DNA of 64,000 nucleotides, taken from contig OZ023266.1 of the NCBI GenBank assembly GCA_964006375.1, positions 66,140,263 to 66,204,262 of the forward strand, written 5' to 3'. The notes beneath the pieces are model-generated. The model saw only the letters and a list, made by a program, of their open reading frames with translations. It made no database searches and had not been told where the DNA came from. Position 1 is the first letter of the stretch, and each line of letters begins with the position of its first letter. Source of the stretch: Tillus elongatus (Eukaryota; Arthropoda; Insecta; Coleoptera; Cleridae). This document shows, one piece after another, positions 39,263 to 51,374 of the stretch. The position numbers were made by a program, and so were the translations under genes.

Positions 39263-39689
39263 TTATTTTTTTTAATGTTTTATTTTTACATTTGGAGAAA
39301 CAATAGTGCACAGATTTCATACGTTTTAAACAACATCTCATTTTTTCCTAAAACGCCTAAATAAGTTTGCCACCTTTGAGTGTGAAATCATAATTTTGTT
39401 ATTGTTGTAATTGTTATTGAAAAAACCGGTTTGATTAGGTTGACTAAAACGAAATCATACTGGCGAGTAATAAGGAAAAATAACTGCTACGCTTATAATT
39501 TGGCAGATACCTAAATATGAATTAAGTTTCCTGCTGGAAATCTTCTGTATAACTTTAATGAAATTTTTAATACAAGTTTATTTTAAAGAGACTTACACTA
39601 GCTACAGATATAGCAAAATTTAGTTCTTTACCTTCATCGAAAATTGAGTTTTGGGCATTTGTCTCAAAAGGAGTTAAAACGCAAGATTT

Positions 39690-40160
<471 letters not shown>

Positions 40161-40294
40161 AAAAAAAAATCAGAAAAAGTATGTTAAAATACATTTGGTT
40201 AATACATTTTGTTAATGTTCAAAGGGTGTAAAAGTTAAGAGTTGTAATATTTAGATGCTTCACCCTGTACCCAACACATAACACTACAATAACT

Positions 40295-42055
40295 TCAGCA
40301 GATACTTACTTTTCCTATGGTGTTTCCCCTCCATGGCGTGCTTCTTGAGAACAATCTTCCACTTAAAGTAGGGGGAGGACGGCAGATTTTATCAGTAAAA
40401 GATATTGCGATTACATAATACGTATCCTGGGGCAATTCTATAAATTTGGTTGCTCCAAATTGCATTCTGTGCTCTTCAGAGTCATATTCATTTGTAATGT
40501 TGTTTAGGATCCTTACATTCACAATGATATAAATGTCGTCACCAAGAAGAGATGATCCCTTTCTTACATGAATATATCTTCCGGTTGTTTGCTGCTGTAA
40601 AAATTGACAATTGAAGTAATCATTCCCATATATTACATAAAAAAATGTACCCTTCTTATTAAAACAATTAATTTCGCATTTATTTTCTACAATAGTCACT
40701 GTTTCGCTGTGCCAGTGGGATTTTAAATCATGCAGATCACCTTTCCATCCACATCCTAATGGGCATTTGTATTGTCTTTTAACGCAGGAATATTCGTGTT
40801 TTCTAATCAAACTTGCACCACGACTACTTCCACATTTCCATCTACAAGGTAACTGAATAAGTCCTGGCAGTTTTCCCCTTCCGTCATTTACAACAGTGTA
40901 GTTGGTTATGTCGTTACATTTGTTACAAAAATCAGACGTGCATTCTTCACATTTTATGTGTTTTGCAGGACACCAGTAAATAATCGAGTTACAGATAAAG
41001 GAACCACAGTTCGAGCATTCCAGTAGCTGCCATAATCTCCCGGTTATTTTTTCGATTTCGATTTGTAAACGTTCATTTTCTTTTATGAGATTTTGATTTT
41101 CCGGAAGACCTTGACAAGCTTGCGTACTAGCATACTCTACTTCCGTTTTTGTTGTCTGAATTGAAGAAGCTTTTGTTACACATTTGGAGGTCTGAGTAAA
41201 TTTATTTTCAGTTAGGCTTTCAGTTTGTGTCGTCGATTCTGCTTTTTTACTAGTCATTTGATCTACCTTTGAGTTTTCACTATACTTTTGTACGCCGGAA
41301 TTAGTTGTATCTGGTAAATAGTAAGATATAGATAACGGCTCATTGTTTTCGATATTAAATCTTACTTGACATCCTAATTCATCAAGCTGCTTAATACCGA
41401 AATAATCTTTAAGAGTGTCGATCGTAACACTATTCTCCTTTGATTTAAGTAACATATTACCTACAGAGCATTTCGTAAGTGCGAATTTATATTTTCTTGA
41501 TGTAAGATGTTTTATTTCCAAGCTGTATTTTAAATCATATTTGGCATTGTTTTCGCCATAGTTCATAACTCTGAATGAGAGAAACCCTTTAGAAATTCCA
41601 ATTCTTACAGCAAAAAGAAAATCCTGTATTTTAAACAAATGGTTTTGAAAAATGTAGGAACGCTTGTAAGGAATTTTAAAAAAGAAATTTCGTACATCGT
41701 ATTTATGATCCATTCGTACATGGTTGTACAACTGTAGAACATTTTTTGATTTAAACGAACAAAAACAACAATGAATTTCATTTTGGTTTTTGAATAAGCA
41801 GTGGTCTTCATGATCCCTGACGTAATCAAGTCTTAATAGTTCTCTGCATCCGTCAAATCTGTTTATACAAGGAAACAATTTTTTCTCTGCATCGTTCAGC
41901 AGCAATGGGTTTTTTGTATTCCCACTCTGATCACATCGACCACAGATAAGTAGATCATTTATAATCACACATGGTGTTACTGACATATAGTTGTAACATT
42001 TTGAGCAAACAAGGTGTTCTAACATATTATCACTTGCCAAAAAGTATTTCTCCAT
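40295..42055 (-). CDS. Tandem SINA/SIAH-like RING-zinc finger protein, single large exon
   Basis: The only convincing host gene here. From ATG 42055 the frame encodes 586 residues with a duplicated SINA architecture. Unit 1: RING-like cysteines C17, C20, C38, C41; SIAH-type finger C63, C70, H82, C86, then C96/C99 with H112/H117; a TRAF-like beta region (about 122-255). A Ser/Thr/Gln-rich linker is followed by a short coiled coil (about 319-343). Unit 2: RING C347, C350, C362, H366, C369, C372, C377, C380; SIAH finger C404, C408, H420, C424, C431, C435, H447/H449; a second TRAF-like region. SINA proteins are RING E3 ubiquitin ligases; the role here is inferred. A consensus acceptor (TTTCTGGTTTCAG at 42069) and donor (GTAAGTAT from 40309) bracket the exon, so the protein may splice onward before the stop at 40295. 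GTG at 42064 is not a credible start. Confidence 0.75.
   Translation of the reverse strand: MEKYFLASDNMLEHLVCSKCYNYMSVTPCVIINDLLICGRCDQSGNTKNPLLLNDAEKKLFPCINRFDGCRELLRLDYVRDHEDHCLFKNQNEIHCCFCSFKSKNVLQLYNHVRMDHKYDVRNFFFKIPYKRSYIFQNHLFKIQDFLFAVRIGISKGFLSFRVMNYGENNAKYDLKYSLEIKHLTSRKYKFALTKCSVGNMLLKSKENSVTIDTLKDYFGIKQLDELGCQVRFNIENNEPLSISYYLPDTTNSGVQKYSENSKVDQMTSKKAESTTQTESLTENKFTQTSKCVTKASSIQTTKTEVEYASTQACQGLPENQNLIKENERLQIEIEKITGRLWQLLECSNCGSFICNSIIYWCPAKHIKCEECTSDFCNKCNDITNYTVVNDGRGKLPGLIQLPCRWKCGSSRGASLIRKHEYSCVKRQYKCPLGCGWKGDLHDLKSHWHSETVTIVENKCEINCFNKKGTFFYVIYGNDYFNCQFLQQQTTGRYIHVRKGSSLLGDDIYIIVNVRILNNITNEYDSEEHRMQFGATKFIELPQDTYYVIAISFTDKICRPPPTLSGRLFSRSTPWRGNTIGKVSIC
40304..40310 (-). promoter_or_regulatory. 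Predicted 5' splice donor of the SINA-like exon
   Basis: The minus strand reads GGAAAA|GTAAGTATC, a strong donor consensus. It occurs five codons before the in-frame stop, which suggests a downstream exon at lower coordinates that was not identified. Confidence 0.55.
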
Positions 42056-42068
42056 AGTAAACACGCAC

Positions 42069-42083
42069 CTGAAACCAGAAAAA
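42069..42083 (-). promoter_or_regulatory. Predicted 3' splice acceptor upstream of the SINA-like exon
   Basis: The minus strand reads TTTTCTGGTTTCAG|GTGCGTG, a pyrimidine tract with AG, 13 bases before ATG 42055. The frame is open between the acceptor and the ATG, so an upstream coding exon is possible. Confidence 0.55.
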
Positions 42084-42211
42084 ATGTAACAGTAATTATT
42101 TAATTATTGCACAATAGTGAAACTTTCCAAAAATTATTTTATATGAGCGCCAATTTCAGGCACAAGAACCCATATTTAATTTAGGTTCCACTAAAAATTT
42201 TTATATGTATG

Positions 42212-42215
<4 letters not shown>

Positions 42216-42254
<39 letters not shown>
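42216..42254. repeat. (TA)n microsatellite
   Basis: About 39 bases of TA preceded by three GTAT units, at the left boundary of the Penelope-like element. Confidence 0.9.
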
Positions 42255-42256
<2 letters not shown>

Positions 42257-42318
42257 TTAGGAATATTGCACTACACTGTAATCACTTTTAAATTACGTTT
42301 GTGATTTCTTATTGGTTT

Positions 42319-42363
42319 ACGCGGACTGCAGTTTCGAACCGTCCCGGTTCATCATCAGCACGC
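42319..42363 (-). ncRNA. Hammerhead-like ribozyme in the left PLE1 arm
   Basis: On the minus strand: GCGTG, CTGATGA, extra T, stem II GAACC with GGTTC, GAAA, stem III CTGCAG, then GTC, then CGCGT. Stem I has two wobble pairs (it is perfect in the right copy). Core bases are intact; one extra nucleotide lies between the CTGATGA box and stem II. Confidence 0.65.
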
Positions 42364-42829
42364 TACTGACTGTTATCGCTCCTGTGTGGTGTACGTCTGA
42401 GATTGTACGTGGTGCATGCGCCGTGACCTTCTATTGGTCGGTTTCCTGTTCTGTGATTGGTTGTACCTTCGGACTGTGTCGTGTGTATCGGTCTCCTGTC
42501 TTGATCACTGTGGTTTGATAATTTGTCTATTTGTATGGCCTTTATTAAGTTTTGTTTAAATGTTTGCACTTGGATTTGCTCTGGCATTAACTGTTTCCTA
42601 TTGTTTGTTTGTTGAATGTAGTATTGTTCCCAGATTTCCATTTTTTTTTGGTGGTCTTTAACATGTTTCATTAGTTGTAATTGGGTGATGTCTTACATTC
42701 TATTTGATATATTGCGTTTAATTCATGTGGGTTGTGTTCTTGTTTTTTTTTTATTTTGTTTATTATTTTGTTATTGGTTTTGTAGCTCATTTTTAAGTCA
42801 TATTGTTTGAGTGTTTGTGTTATTCATAC

Positions 42830-43506
42830 AAAATAGCAAAAGAAATGGACCAAGTACTAAAACAAGAAATACAACTAGAAAACAAATTTAACATAAAAAA
42901 CTACATAGAAGTGCATAAACTAGAAAACATAAACATAAACAAAAACACAAGACTTGCCTCATTTGACATAACAAATATGTACACCAATATACCAATTAAC
43001 GAAACTACAAATATAATCGAAAATAAAATGCAAAATAACAACAAATCTGCGTAATATTAAACATCATATTAAAACAAAATTACTTTGAGTTCAACGGAGA
43101 ATACTACATCCAAGAAGACGGACTACCAATGGGATCTCCACTATCAAGCATCATGGCAGAAATATACATACAACAGTTAGAAGATAAAATCAACACCATC
43201 ATAAAAGAGACAGACCCAAACATCAAATGGATAAGATACGTCGATGATATATTAATAATATACGACAATCAAGAAACCAACATAGACAATATCCTCGAAA
43301 AAATAAACCTAATTAACAAAAACATAAAATTTACAATAGAAAAAGAATCAAACAACACCATAAACTTCCTAGACTTAACACTAATCAGAAAAGAAAACCA
43401 GATTGAATACAAAATATACAGAAAACCCACACAAACAGACATCACTATACCTAAACACTCACTACACACACACATACACACAAAATGGCCGCATACAGAT
43501 ACTTAA
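42830..43506 (+). pseudogene. PLE1 reverse transcriptase fragment
   Basis: The frame at 42803-43054 reads RLASFDITNMYTNIPINET, the RT motif with the first catalytic Asp. After a frameshift near 43053, the frame at 43129-43506 reads MGSPLSSIMAEIYIQ (the GSPLSP-like box typical of Penelope RTs), IRYVDDILIIY (catalytic YVDD at 43237-43248) and INFLDLTLIRKENQIEYKIYRKPTQTD. The N-terminal part of the RT is missing because the inverted arm joins at about 42824. Frames are broken near 43480. Function is lost; homology is clear. Confidence 0.88.
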
Positions 43507-44104
43507 GAAACAGAATGCTAAATGTACCACTTCATTACGATGAACGAGAAAAGGAGTACAAAATCATAATACAAATAGCAGAAAGAAATGGATACAACAA
43601 GAAAACAATAGAAAAGCTAGTAAAACAAATCAAAAACAAACAAATCAACAAAACCGAAAACAAAACACCAGAAACAAACACAAATACACAACATTCACTT
43701 ATAACCACCACATCAAAAAAATAACACAAACACTCAAACAATATGACTTAAAAATGAGCTACAAAACCAATAACAAAATAATAAACAAAATAAATAAAAA
43801 ACAAGAACACAACCCACATGAATTAAACGGAATATATCAAATAGAATGTAACACATGCAATAAAAAATATATAGGAATGACAAAAAAATCAATAGAAACG
43901 AGATTCAAGGAACATATAACAGCATTAGATAAAATCCACATACCTAGCTACAAATCAAACGTAGCTACACACATTCACAACACAAAACACCAAAAACCAG
44001 ACATCACCCAATTACAACTAATGAAACATGTTAAAGACCACAAAAAAAAATGGAAATCTGGGAACAATACTACATTCAACAAACAAACAATAGGAAACAG
44101 TTAA
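43485..44104 (+). pseudogene. PLE1 connector and GIY-YIG endonuclease
   Basis: 43485-43724 encodes the Lys/Asn-rich connector (NVPLHYDEREKEYKIIIQIAERNGY). After a stop, 43754-44104 encodes the GIY-YIG nuclease: GIY at 43829-43837, a CNTC pair, YIG at 43868-43876, and R..EH (TRFKEHI). This nuclease nicks target DNA for PLE insertion. The downstream HTQLQLMKHVKDH region ends at 44104 near the hammerhead arm. Disrupted frames make it inactive. Confidence 0.88.
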
Positions 44105-44323
44105 TGCCAGAACAAATCCAAGTGCAAACATTTAAACAAAACTTAATAAAGTCCATACAAATAGACAAATTATCAAACCACAGTGATCAAGACAGGAGAC
44201 CGACACGACACAGTGCGAAGGTACAACCAATCACAGAACAGGAAACCGACCAATAGAAGCTCACGGCGCATGCGCCACGTACAATCTCAGACGTATACCA
44301 CACAGGAGCGATAACAGTCAGTA

Positions 44324-44368
44324 GCGTGCTGATGATGAACCGGGACGGTTCGAAACTGCAGTCCACGC
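44324..44368 (+). ncRNA. Hammerhead-like ribozyme in the right PLE1 arm
   Basis: Stem I: GCGTG (44324-44328) with CACGC (44364-44368), five Watson-Crick pairs. Core CTGATGA 44329-44335. Stem II: GAACC 44337-44341 with GGTTC 44347-44351. GAAA 44352-44355. Stem III: CTGCAG with a small loop. Cleavage triplet GTC ends at 44363. One extra T (44336) lies between the core and stem II. Minimal hammerheads with a short stem III are known in Penelope-like elements; activity here is untested. Confidence 0.75.
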
Positions 44369-44408
44369 AAACCAATAAGAAATCACAAACGTACAGCAAA
44401 CAAATAAA

Positions 44409-44409
<1 letters not shown>

Positions 44410-44489
<80 letters not shown>
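44410..44489. repeat. (TA)n microsatellite
   Basis: About 80 bases of TA immediately right of PLE1, followed by M-family sequence (GTTTTCCGGGAAAATTTTGAG). Confidence 0.95.
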
Positions 44490-44490
<1 letters not shown>

Positions 44491-45047
44491 TTTATCTGAC
44501 ACGGTTTTCCGGGAAAATTTTGAGTTTTCTTTCGAAAAAATCTTTTTCTCCGAAAATTACACATATATTTTGATAAAATTTTGTGTACATATTGCTTTGG
44601 GAAAGACCTAACTATGTGCCAAAATTCAGTTTTCTAGGGTTACAGAAAATTAATCTATTCAAATTTGAAACATTTATGTTTAATTCCACCGCCTACATTG
44701 AATAGTTTATATGAGATCTAGTTGTGGTTGTCATGGTAACGTAACATGTGATTATTATTGCGCAGGTCTGTTAGACGCTGTAACTGATATTTACCGTATA
44801 TGATATGAGATCGTTTATATTATGTTTTTTATTTATTTGTTTGAGTAGACGAATTATTTGTCTCATTTTGGAAATTTTTATATACAAGTGCAAATAATTC
44901 CTTTATTAATGTTAGTGGGTGTATTAAACAGTGTTTGTTATATTTTATCAATACATTATACGTAAATGGTTTATAAACTGTGTATTTGCATATTGAATAA
45001 ATAAATAAATATAAATGATCGAAGTTTTACAAAAGGGCTGATATTAT
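44490..45047. other. M-repeat remnant, then plain AT-rich DNA
   Basis: The first about 150 bp (CCGGGAAAATTTTGAGTTTTC, GAAAGACC) resemble the right half of the M family. The rest holds no recognised feature. Confidence 0.5.
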
Positions 45048-45260
45048 ACAGGGTGACGCGTTTCTACGGTAAAGCTGAATATAATTATTATTATATAAGA
45101 GACGAGAAAAAATTGTATAAGTTAATTATACGGTTGCTTGAGCTGCATCTTATAAAATTATTTTGACAATCACCGGCTGGCCCACAAGTCGATCGTTGGT
45201 GATCCCTACAATTATTTTTTTTTCGAACGGCCTTATTTTATTGCATTTTTTATCGAAATA
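45048..45260 (+). repeat. Y-family repeat, copy 1
   Basis: Begins TACAGGGTGACGCGTTTCTACGG and includes TTGAGCTGCATCTTATAAA and TTTTGACAATCACCGGCTGGCCCA. The reverse complement of the same blocks is present at 52430-52590. Confidence 0.65.
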
Positions 45261-45284
45261 TGTTTGTAAGAAAAAAAATCAAGA

Positions 45285-46965
<1,681 letters not shown>

Positions 46966-47104
46966 TTTTTTTTGGTTCTGAGTTTAAAATCAGCCCGCTA
47001 AATTTTTCTGTAAGGACTAGAGACTGCATTCGGGCATAACGTGAACTACTGTACGTTGAGCAGCAATTAGCCCCTAGTTACTGAACTTTCTAGTTTTAAG
47101 GCTA

Positions 47105-47332
47105 GTAGTGAAAATAAGGAAATTTATAATTCCCAATATTCAATATAAAGTAAATTTTCAATCTCTTGGGTTAAATTCAGTCAAGGTAGATGAAATAAAT
47201 AATATACAAAAGCTCTTATTGAACAGAAGGGGAAAAAATGTGATATATCAGATAATGTTCCAATATATTTTTATCCATATTGTGAATGTGGAGAAATAGA
47301 AAACACACAACATATTCTCCTGGAATGTTCAT
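47105..47332 (+). pseudogene. LINE6 relic, C-terminal coding piece 1
   Basis: Ends with YPYCECGEIENTQHILLEC, the CxC..H..C cluster typical of the end of LINE polyproteins. A preceding open frame starts near 47108, with one frame change near 47240. Interrupted by the hAT-type MITE at 47333. The downstream pieces are 48299-48443 and 51463-51490. Confidence 0.6.
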
Positions 47333-48290
47333 TAGGGATGCGCGATGTTCATCGATGTTTCTTAAACATCGATATTTTGCTAACGATCTTCGATATTAAC
47401 ATCGATGTTATTTTTTTCGATATTATCAGACAGCATCGATGTTTTTTTACAATGTTTCATTCGATGTTTCTCAATGCCATAGTAATTTATTATTATCATT
47501 TTCTATTACCAATTACCAAGTCAATTCTTTTGTGTACATCTAGCGAGCAGTAGCAGAACTAGAAAATGTCTAACGAAAGTAAATTTTAACGAATATGCAC
47601 AAAAGTTGGGTAAAATCAAAGTAAAAATTATTTTTTTAGTTAAAATATAAATAGGTAACTGTGTCGTGCATATTGGAAGTAGATATTGAATATCTAGGCT
47701 AGGTGTATACTAATCGTACGTCGAATTTTAGTGATTCCCCATGAAATTACTGTATTGGTATTTATCATTTAATAGTAATAGTTAGGTACTTAAGAAGAAA
47801 AAAATAAACACTGCCTAGTGCGTCTCCTTAGAAGATGAAAAATTCAACCTTTGGAGCGAACATCACAAGATGGTAGAAAATGTTAGTGGTGCTTGCTTTT
47901 ATATGTCTCTCATCGCGAAGAAAATTTTGAAAATTGTCCCCAAATTTGTTTTTAATGAATAAGGTTTAGTTCTATTTTCAAGACAGTGTTATTTTTGTGT
48001 TATTTGACATGTTATTTCTTTGTTTCTGTCTTTTAAATCATTATTTTAATTTTATTTCATTTTTTATACTTGGAGCATGATATTTTGTGTACTTTAAGAA
48101 GAATAAATAATTTATATTTATTTCTAAAATATATTTTTATTATTTTGACTCATTATTGCAGTTTTATAGAAAACATCGATGTTTTAGAAAATCGATGATT
48201 TTGATCCGATATTTTTAACACATCGATGTTTCGATTTCGATGTATCAAAAGATGTGAACATCGATGTTTTACAAACATCGCCCATCCCTA
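47333..48290. mobile_element. Non-autonomous hAT-type element (MITE)
   Basis: Terminal inverted repeats TAGGGATGCGCGATGTT and (reverse) TAGGGATGGGCGATGTT, 16 of 17 identical, with a perfect 8-bp target duplication atgttcat (47325-47332 and 48291-48298). Subterminal ATCGATG motifs are abundant on both sides (AACATCGATGTT). No transposase frame. The 8-bp TSD and end sequence suit hAT. Confidence 0.85.
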
Positions 48291-48298
48291 ATGTTCAT

Positions 48299-48443
48299 TG
48301 GGATCCGAATACAGACTATAATTTTTAACTGAGATACATAAGACACAGGACATCGAACAACCTTTTAATTTTAAACAGTTGTTACAGTCAAATAATAAAG
48401 ATTATACATATGTACAAATCTATAGATTAATTAAGAAATTAGG
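48299..48443 (+). pseudogene. LINE6 relic, C-terminal coding piece 2
   Basis: Continues from piece 1: SLGSEYRL, and (after a break) DIEQPFNFKQLLQSNN and VQIYRLIKKLG. It ends where the retrozyme-like array begins. Across the 12-bp target duplication the frame resumes as LRIYSIVNL and a stop at 51463-51490. Confidence 0.5.
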
Positions 48444-48657
48444 CACTAAGTGAGTGGTAAGACACGAAACAACGTGCCGCCACCTAGTTGCGGAACCAAG
48501 TAGTATGTTGTCACGCCAGCTCCAAATAACACAGTGTTAAAAAATATAGATTATATACAACCAACTAACAATTTAGTAAATTGTCAGTCCTGGCCCATTT
48601 CTACCCTAATATAGGGACAAAGTATGTAAGGCTAGATGCATTCTCACAACAATTAGA

Positions 48658-48700
48658 ACCGTAGACCGGTTTCGCTCTAATTAAATCTCGTCAGTGCGGC
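48658..48700 (-). ncRNA. Hammerhead-like ribozyme, retrozyme unit 1
   Basis: Minus strand: GCCGCA, CTGACGA (48688-48694), stem II region, GAAA (48670-48673), CCGG loop, TC, TACGGT. Stem I has one mismatch, and stem II is GATTTAATTAGAGC (weakened relative to unit 2). Core bases are conserved; N7 is C, which the hammerhead consensus allows. Confidence 0.65.
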
Positions 48701-48978
48701 ATACTAATTGTAGCGAAAATACACCTATAAAATAATACGGCTATGGTAGCCATCCTTCCAACACTAAGTGAGTGGTAAGACACGAAGCAACGTGCCGCCA
48801 CCTAGTTGCAGAACCAAGTAGTATGTTGTCACGCCACCTCCAAATAACACAAAGTGTAAAAAAAATAGAGACCATATACAACCAACTAACAATTTAGTAA
48901 ATTGTCAGCCCTGGCCCATTTCTTCACTAATATAGGGATAAAGTATGTAAGGCTAGATGCATTCTCACAACAATTAGT

Positions 48979-49021
48979 ACCGTAGACCGGTTTCGCTCTA
49001 ATTAGAGCTCGTCAGTACAGC
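48979..49021 (-). ncRNA. Hammerhead-like ribozyme, retrozyme unit 2 (best copy)
   Basis: Minus strand: stem I GCTGTA with TACGGT (six pairs, two wobbles). CTGACGA core (49009-49015). Stem II is a perfect GCTCT-AATT-AGAGC hairpin (48995-49008). GAAA (48991-48994), one-pair stem III with loop CCGG, cleavage after GTC (between 48985 and 48984). No extra nucleotides in the core. Confidence 0.8.
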
Positions 49022-49154
49022 ATACTAATTGTAAGGAAAATACACGTATAAAGTAATACGGCTATGGTAGCCAGCCTTCCAACACTAAGTGAGTGGTAAG
49101 ACACGAAGCAACGTGCCGCCACCTAGTAGAAATAGACCAGGTCTCTATTTTTTA

Positions 49155-51202
49155 TAGTGATGGGAAAAACTGTTATATTGCTTTAACAGGTCGCAACTGT
49201 TACTGTTATTTAGAAATAACAGGTAAATATAACAGGTTGAAAATAACAGTATGAACTATGAATTATTAAGAATTCCACGTAGACGTAGTAACAGTAGCTC
49301 AACCCGTCCGATGGTGTAGTTGGGTAATGTTTAAAATAAAAAATATTCTTGTATTATGTTTACAACAATTAATTATTTTTTTATTAAAAAAATGATGGAG
49401 GTTTTTTTGGGTATTCATCACTAATAATAATTTGGTAAAAAATTCAACAATGCAGAATTTCTTTCGAATTTTCTTTACTAATTAAGTATTAGTTAAGCAT
49501 TGAGCTTGAAAACTTCTATAGCCATCTTTTCCTTGAAAATGAGACTTATATGAAATACATGAATCATTGTAAGCAAAAAATAAAATATATTTTTTTTTTA
49601 ATTAAAACTAATTTTTTTCTCTCTACCTATAGGGCGAAGTGTGTCTGGTTTCAACTATACCGGGTACAGGGAATATTTTTATAATTTCATTAAAATTGGT
49701 ACTGTTTCTGAGATTTTTTAAGTTTCAGCGATTTTTTATTTTGCAGTAGTAATTAAAAAAAATGTTTAAAATCGGACCAATTTCTTAGATTTCCAAAGTA
49801 AAAAGTAAAAAGGAATATTGATTTATTAGTTACATAAGGCAAAGAAGAATGAGCAAAGAAACTACCTAATATAATATAATACCTAAGGACTCACGTTAAA
49901 GCATAACTGTACGTTTGTATACATATCAGTCTTTTCTTAAAACAAAAATGCCATCTGCATATCGAGTTATCTAATGAAGATTGGGTTTACGTCAACGACT
50001 GTGATATTTTTTTATATACGCGATGACCTGATTTTATTTTTACAGTGATATAGTTCATTTTTAATAATTTTCATTTGCTACATATACAGCCTTTCACATA
50101 TTGAAAAATTAAGAATGAATTTTTTAGCAACCATAAATGTCAGAAGTGAAGGAAACTTAGCTCACTTTTTACAAGCATGACTTGTAATATTAATAAAATG
50201 AGATAATATAAAAGATGTTCCATTTGAATAATGAAAGTTGATGGAGTTTCCGCAAAACCGGAAGCTCCAACATGCTGCACCTCTCATAAAATTTCGGTAA
50301 AGAAATTTGCCTTTATTCTGCACATATGGTTCTTTATTACATTACGCTTTTATTTTTTGTTAGAAGGATCTCTACTTACATTTTCGATTATCGGTTCACC
50401 GCCGGTGACTCACCGGTCATCTTAATCAGTACGCTTTTAAAAACTGTGCAAACAACGAACCGCTTTTGCCTAGAAATGGAGATCCACTTAACTGGTGGAA
50501 AATTCATTCTTATGAATATCCACATTTAAGTAAAATGGTGAAGGAGAAGTTCGGGACTGTCGCTACGTCTGTTCCGTGCGAAAGACTTTTTTCTAAAACA
50601 GGACAAATTTTAAGTGACCGCCGTAACAGACTTTCGTCGACCAAAGTCAGTCTAATAATGTTCATCAACAAAAACTCAGAACTTTAAAAGTGTTTTGTTA
50701 GAAAAGTATTTTTTAGTGTAAGACAATTTTTCTCAAAGAAAAAAGGAAACATCGTTGATTTTATTTACATTTTTCATATTTTGTTTGTTTATAAATTGTA
50801 AATATATGTGTGTGTTTTGTGTGAATCAACAACCTGTCAAAATTTAACAGTTTCATTGTACCGACGACCCTACGTTCCCAAAGCTGTGAGCACACTAGTA
50901 TAAAGTAGTATGTTATGAAGTAAAATCCGCTCTATACTCTATACCCCATTCCCAGTCTCATGTCCATTCATCCTGTTATAACAGTTGCGGATGAAAACAG
51001 AAGTTGATTCATCGTAGCTAGTAGCAGTGCAACAGAAACAGATACGACAACAGAAACAGATACGACTCCGAGTTCTAGTGTAAAGCGCAACAGCATCCCC
51101 ACCCCTGTACCTGTTATTTGTATATATCCATAACAGGCTGTTACTGTTGCGGCTCGACAACATTTAAAAAATAACAGACTGTTAAATAACAACCCATCAC
51201 TA
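49155..51202 (+). mobile_element. hAT-family DNA transposon, decayed
   Basis: Inverted ends TAGTGATGGG and CCCATCACTA, with a perfect 8-bp target duplication atttttta (49147-49154 and 51203-51210). A hAT C-terminal dimerisation domain is encoded near the right end (50440-50687). The remaining interior is AT-rich with no long frame. It inserted into the inverted unit of the retrozyme-like array. Confidence 0.85.
50440..50687 (+). pseudogene. hAT transposase C-terminal (hATC) fragment
   Basis: The frame reads PRNGDPLNWWKIHSYEYPHLSKM, ATSVPCERLFSKTGQILSDRRN and LIMFINKNSEL, then a stop. This is the hATC dimerisation region, with the hallmark Trp-Trp and the S-x-x-ERLFS motif. The catalytic part of the transposase is not recognisable upstream (stops throughout 49600-50400). 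A dead remnant of the autonomous element. Confidence 0.88.
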
Positions 51203-51374
51203 ATTTTTTAACAGTTTGTATTATTTGGAGCTGGCGTGACAACATACTACTTGGTTCAGCAACTGGGTGGCGGCAGGTTGCTTCGTGTCTTACCACTCAC
51301 TTAGTGTTGGAAGGTTGGCTACTGGCTACCATAGCTGTATTACTTTATAGGTGTATTTTCGCTACAATTAGTAT

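Larger units (their letters stand above)
42264..44405 (+). mobile_element. Penelope-like element (PLE1), truncated, with inverted terminal arms
   Basis: Inverted arms 42294-42823 and 43720-44393 flank a short RT segment. The left arm is the reverse complement of the element's 3' end but lacks about 130 bp covering most of the GIY-YIG coding part. Each arm carries a hammerhead-like motif near its outer edge. (TA)n tracts border both sides. RT plus GIY-YIG endonuclease defines the Penelope class. Inverted or tandem partial copies (pLTR-like) are a known feature of these elements. Confidence 0.88.

Noticed and set aside
48444..49131. CRISPR-like or ordinary satellite array
   Set aside because: Units of about 320 bp without spacers in insect-type DNA; flanking TSD and hammerheads fit a retrozyme-like element better.
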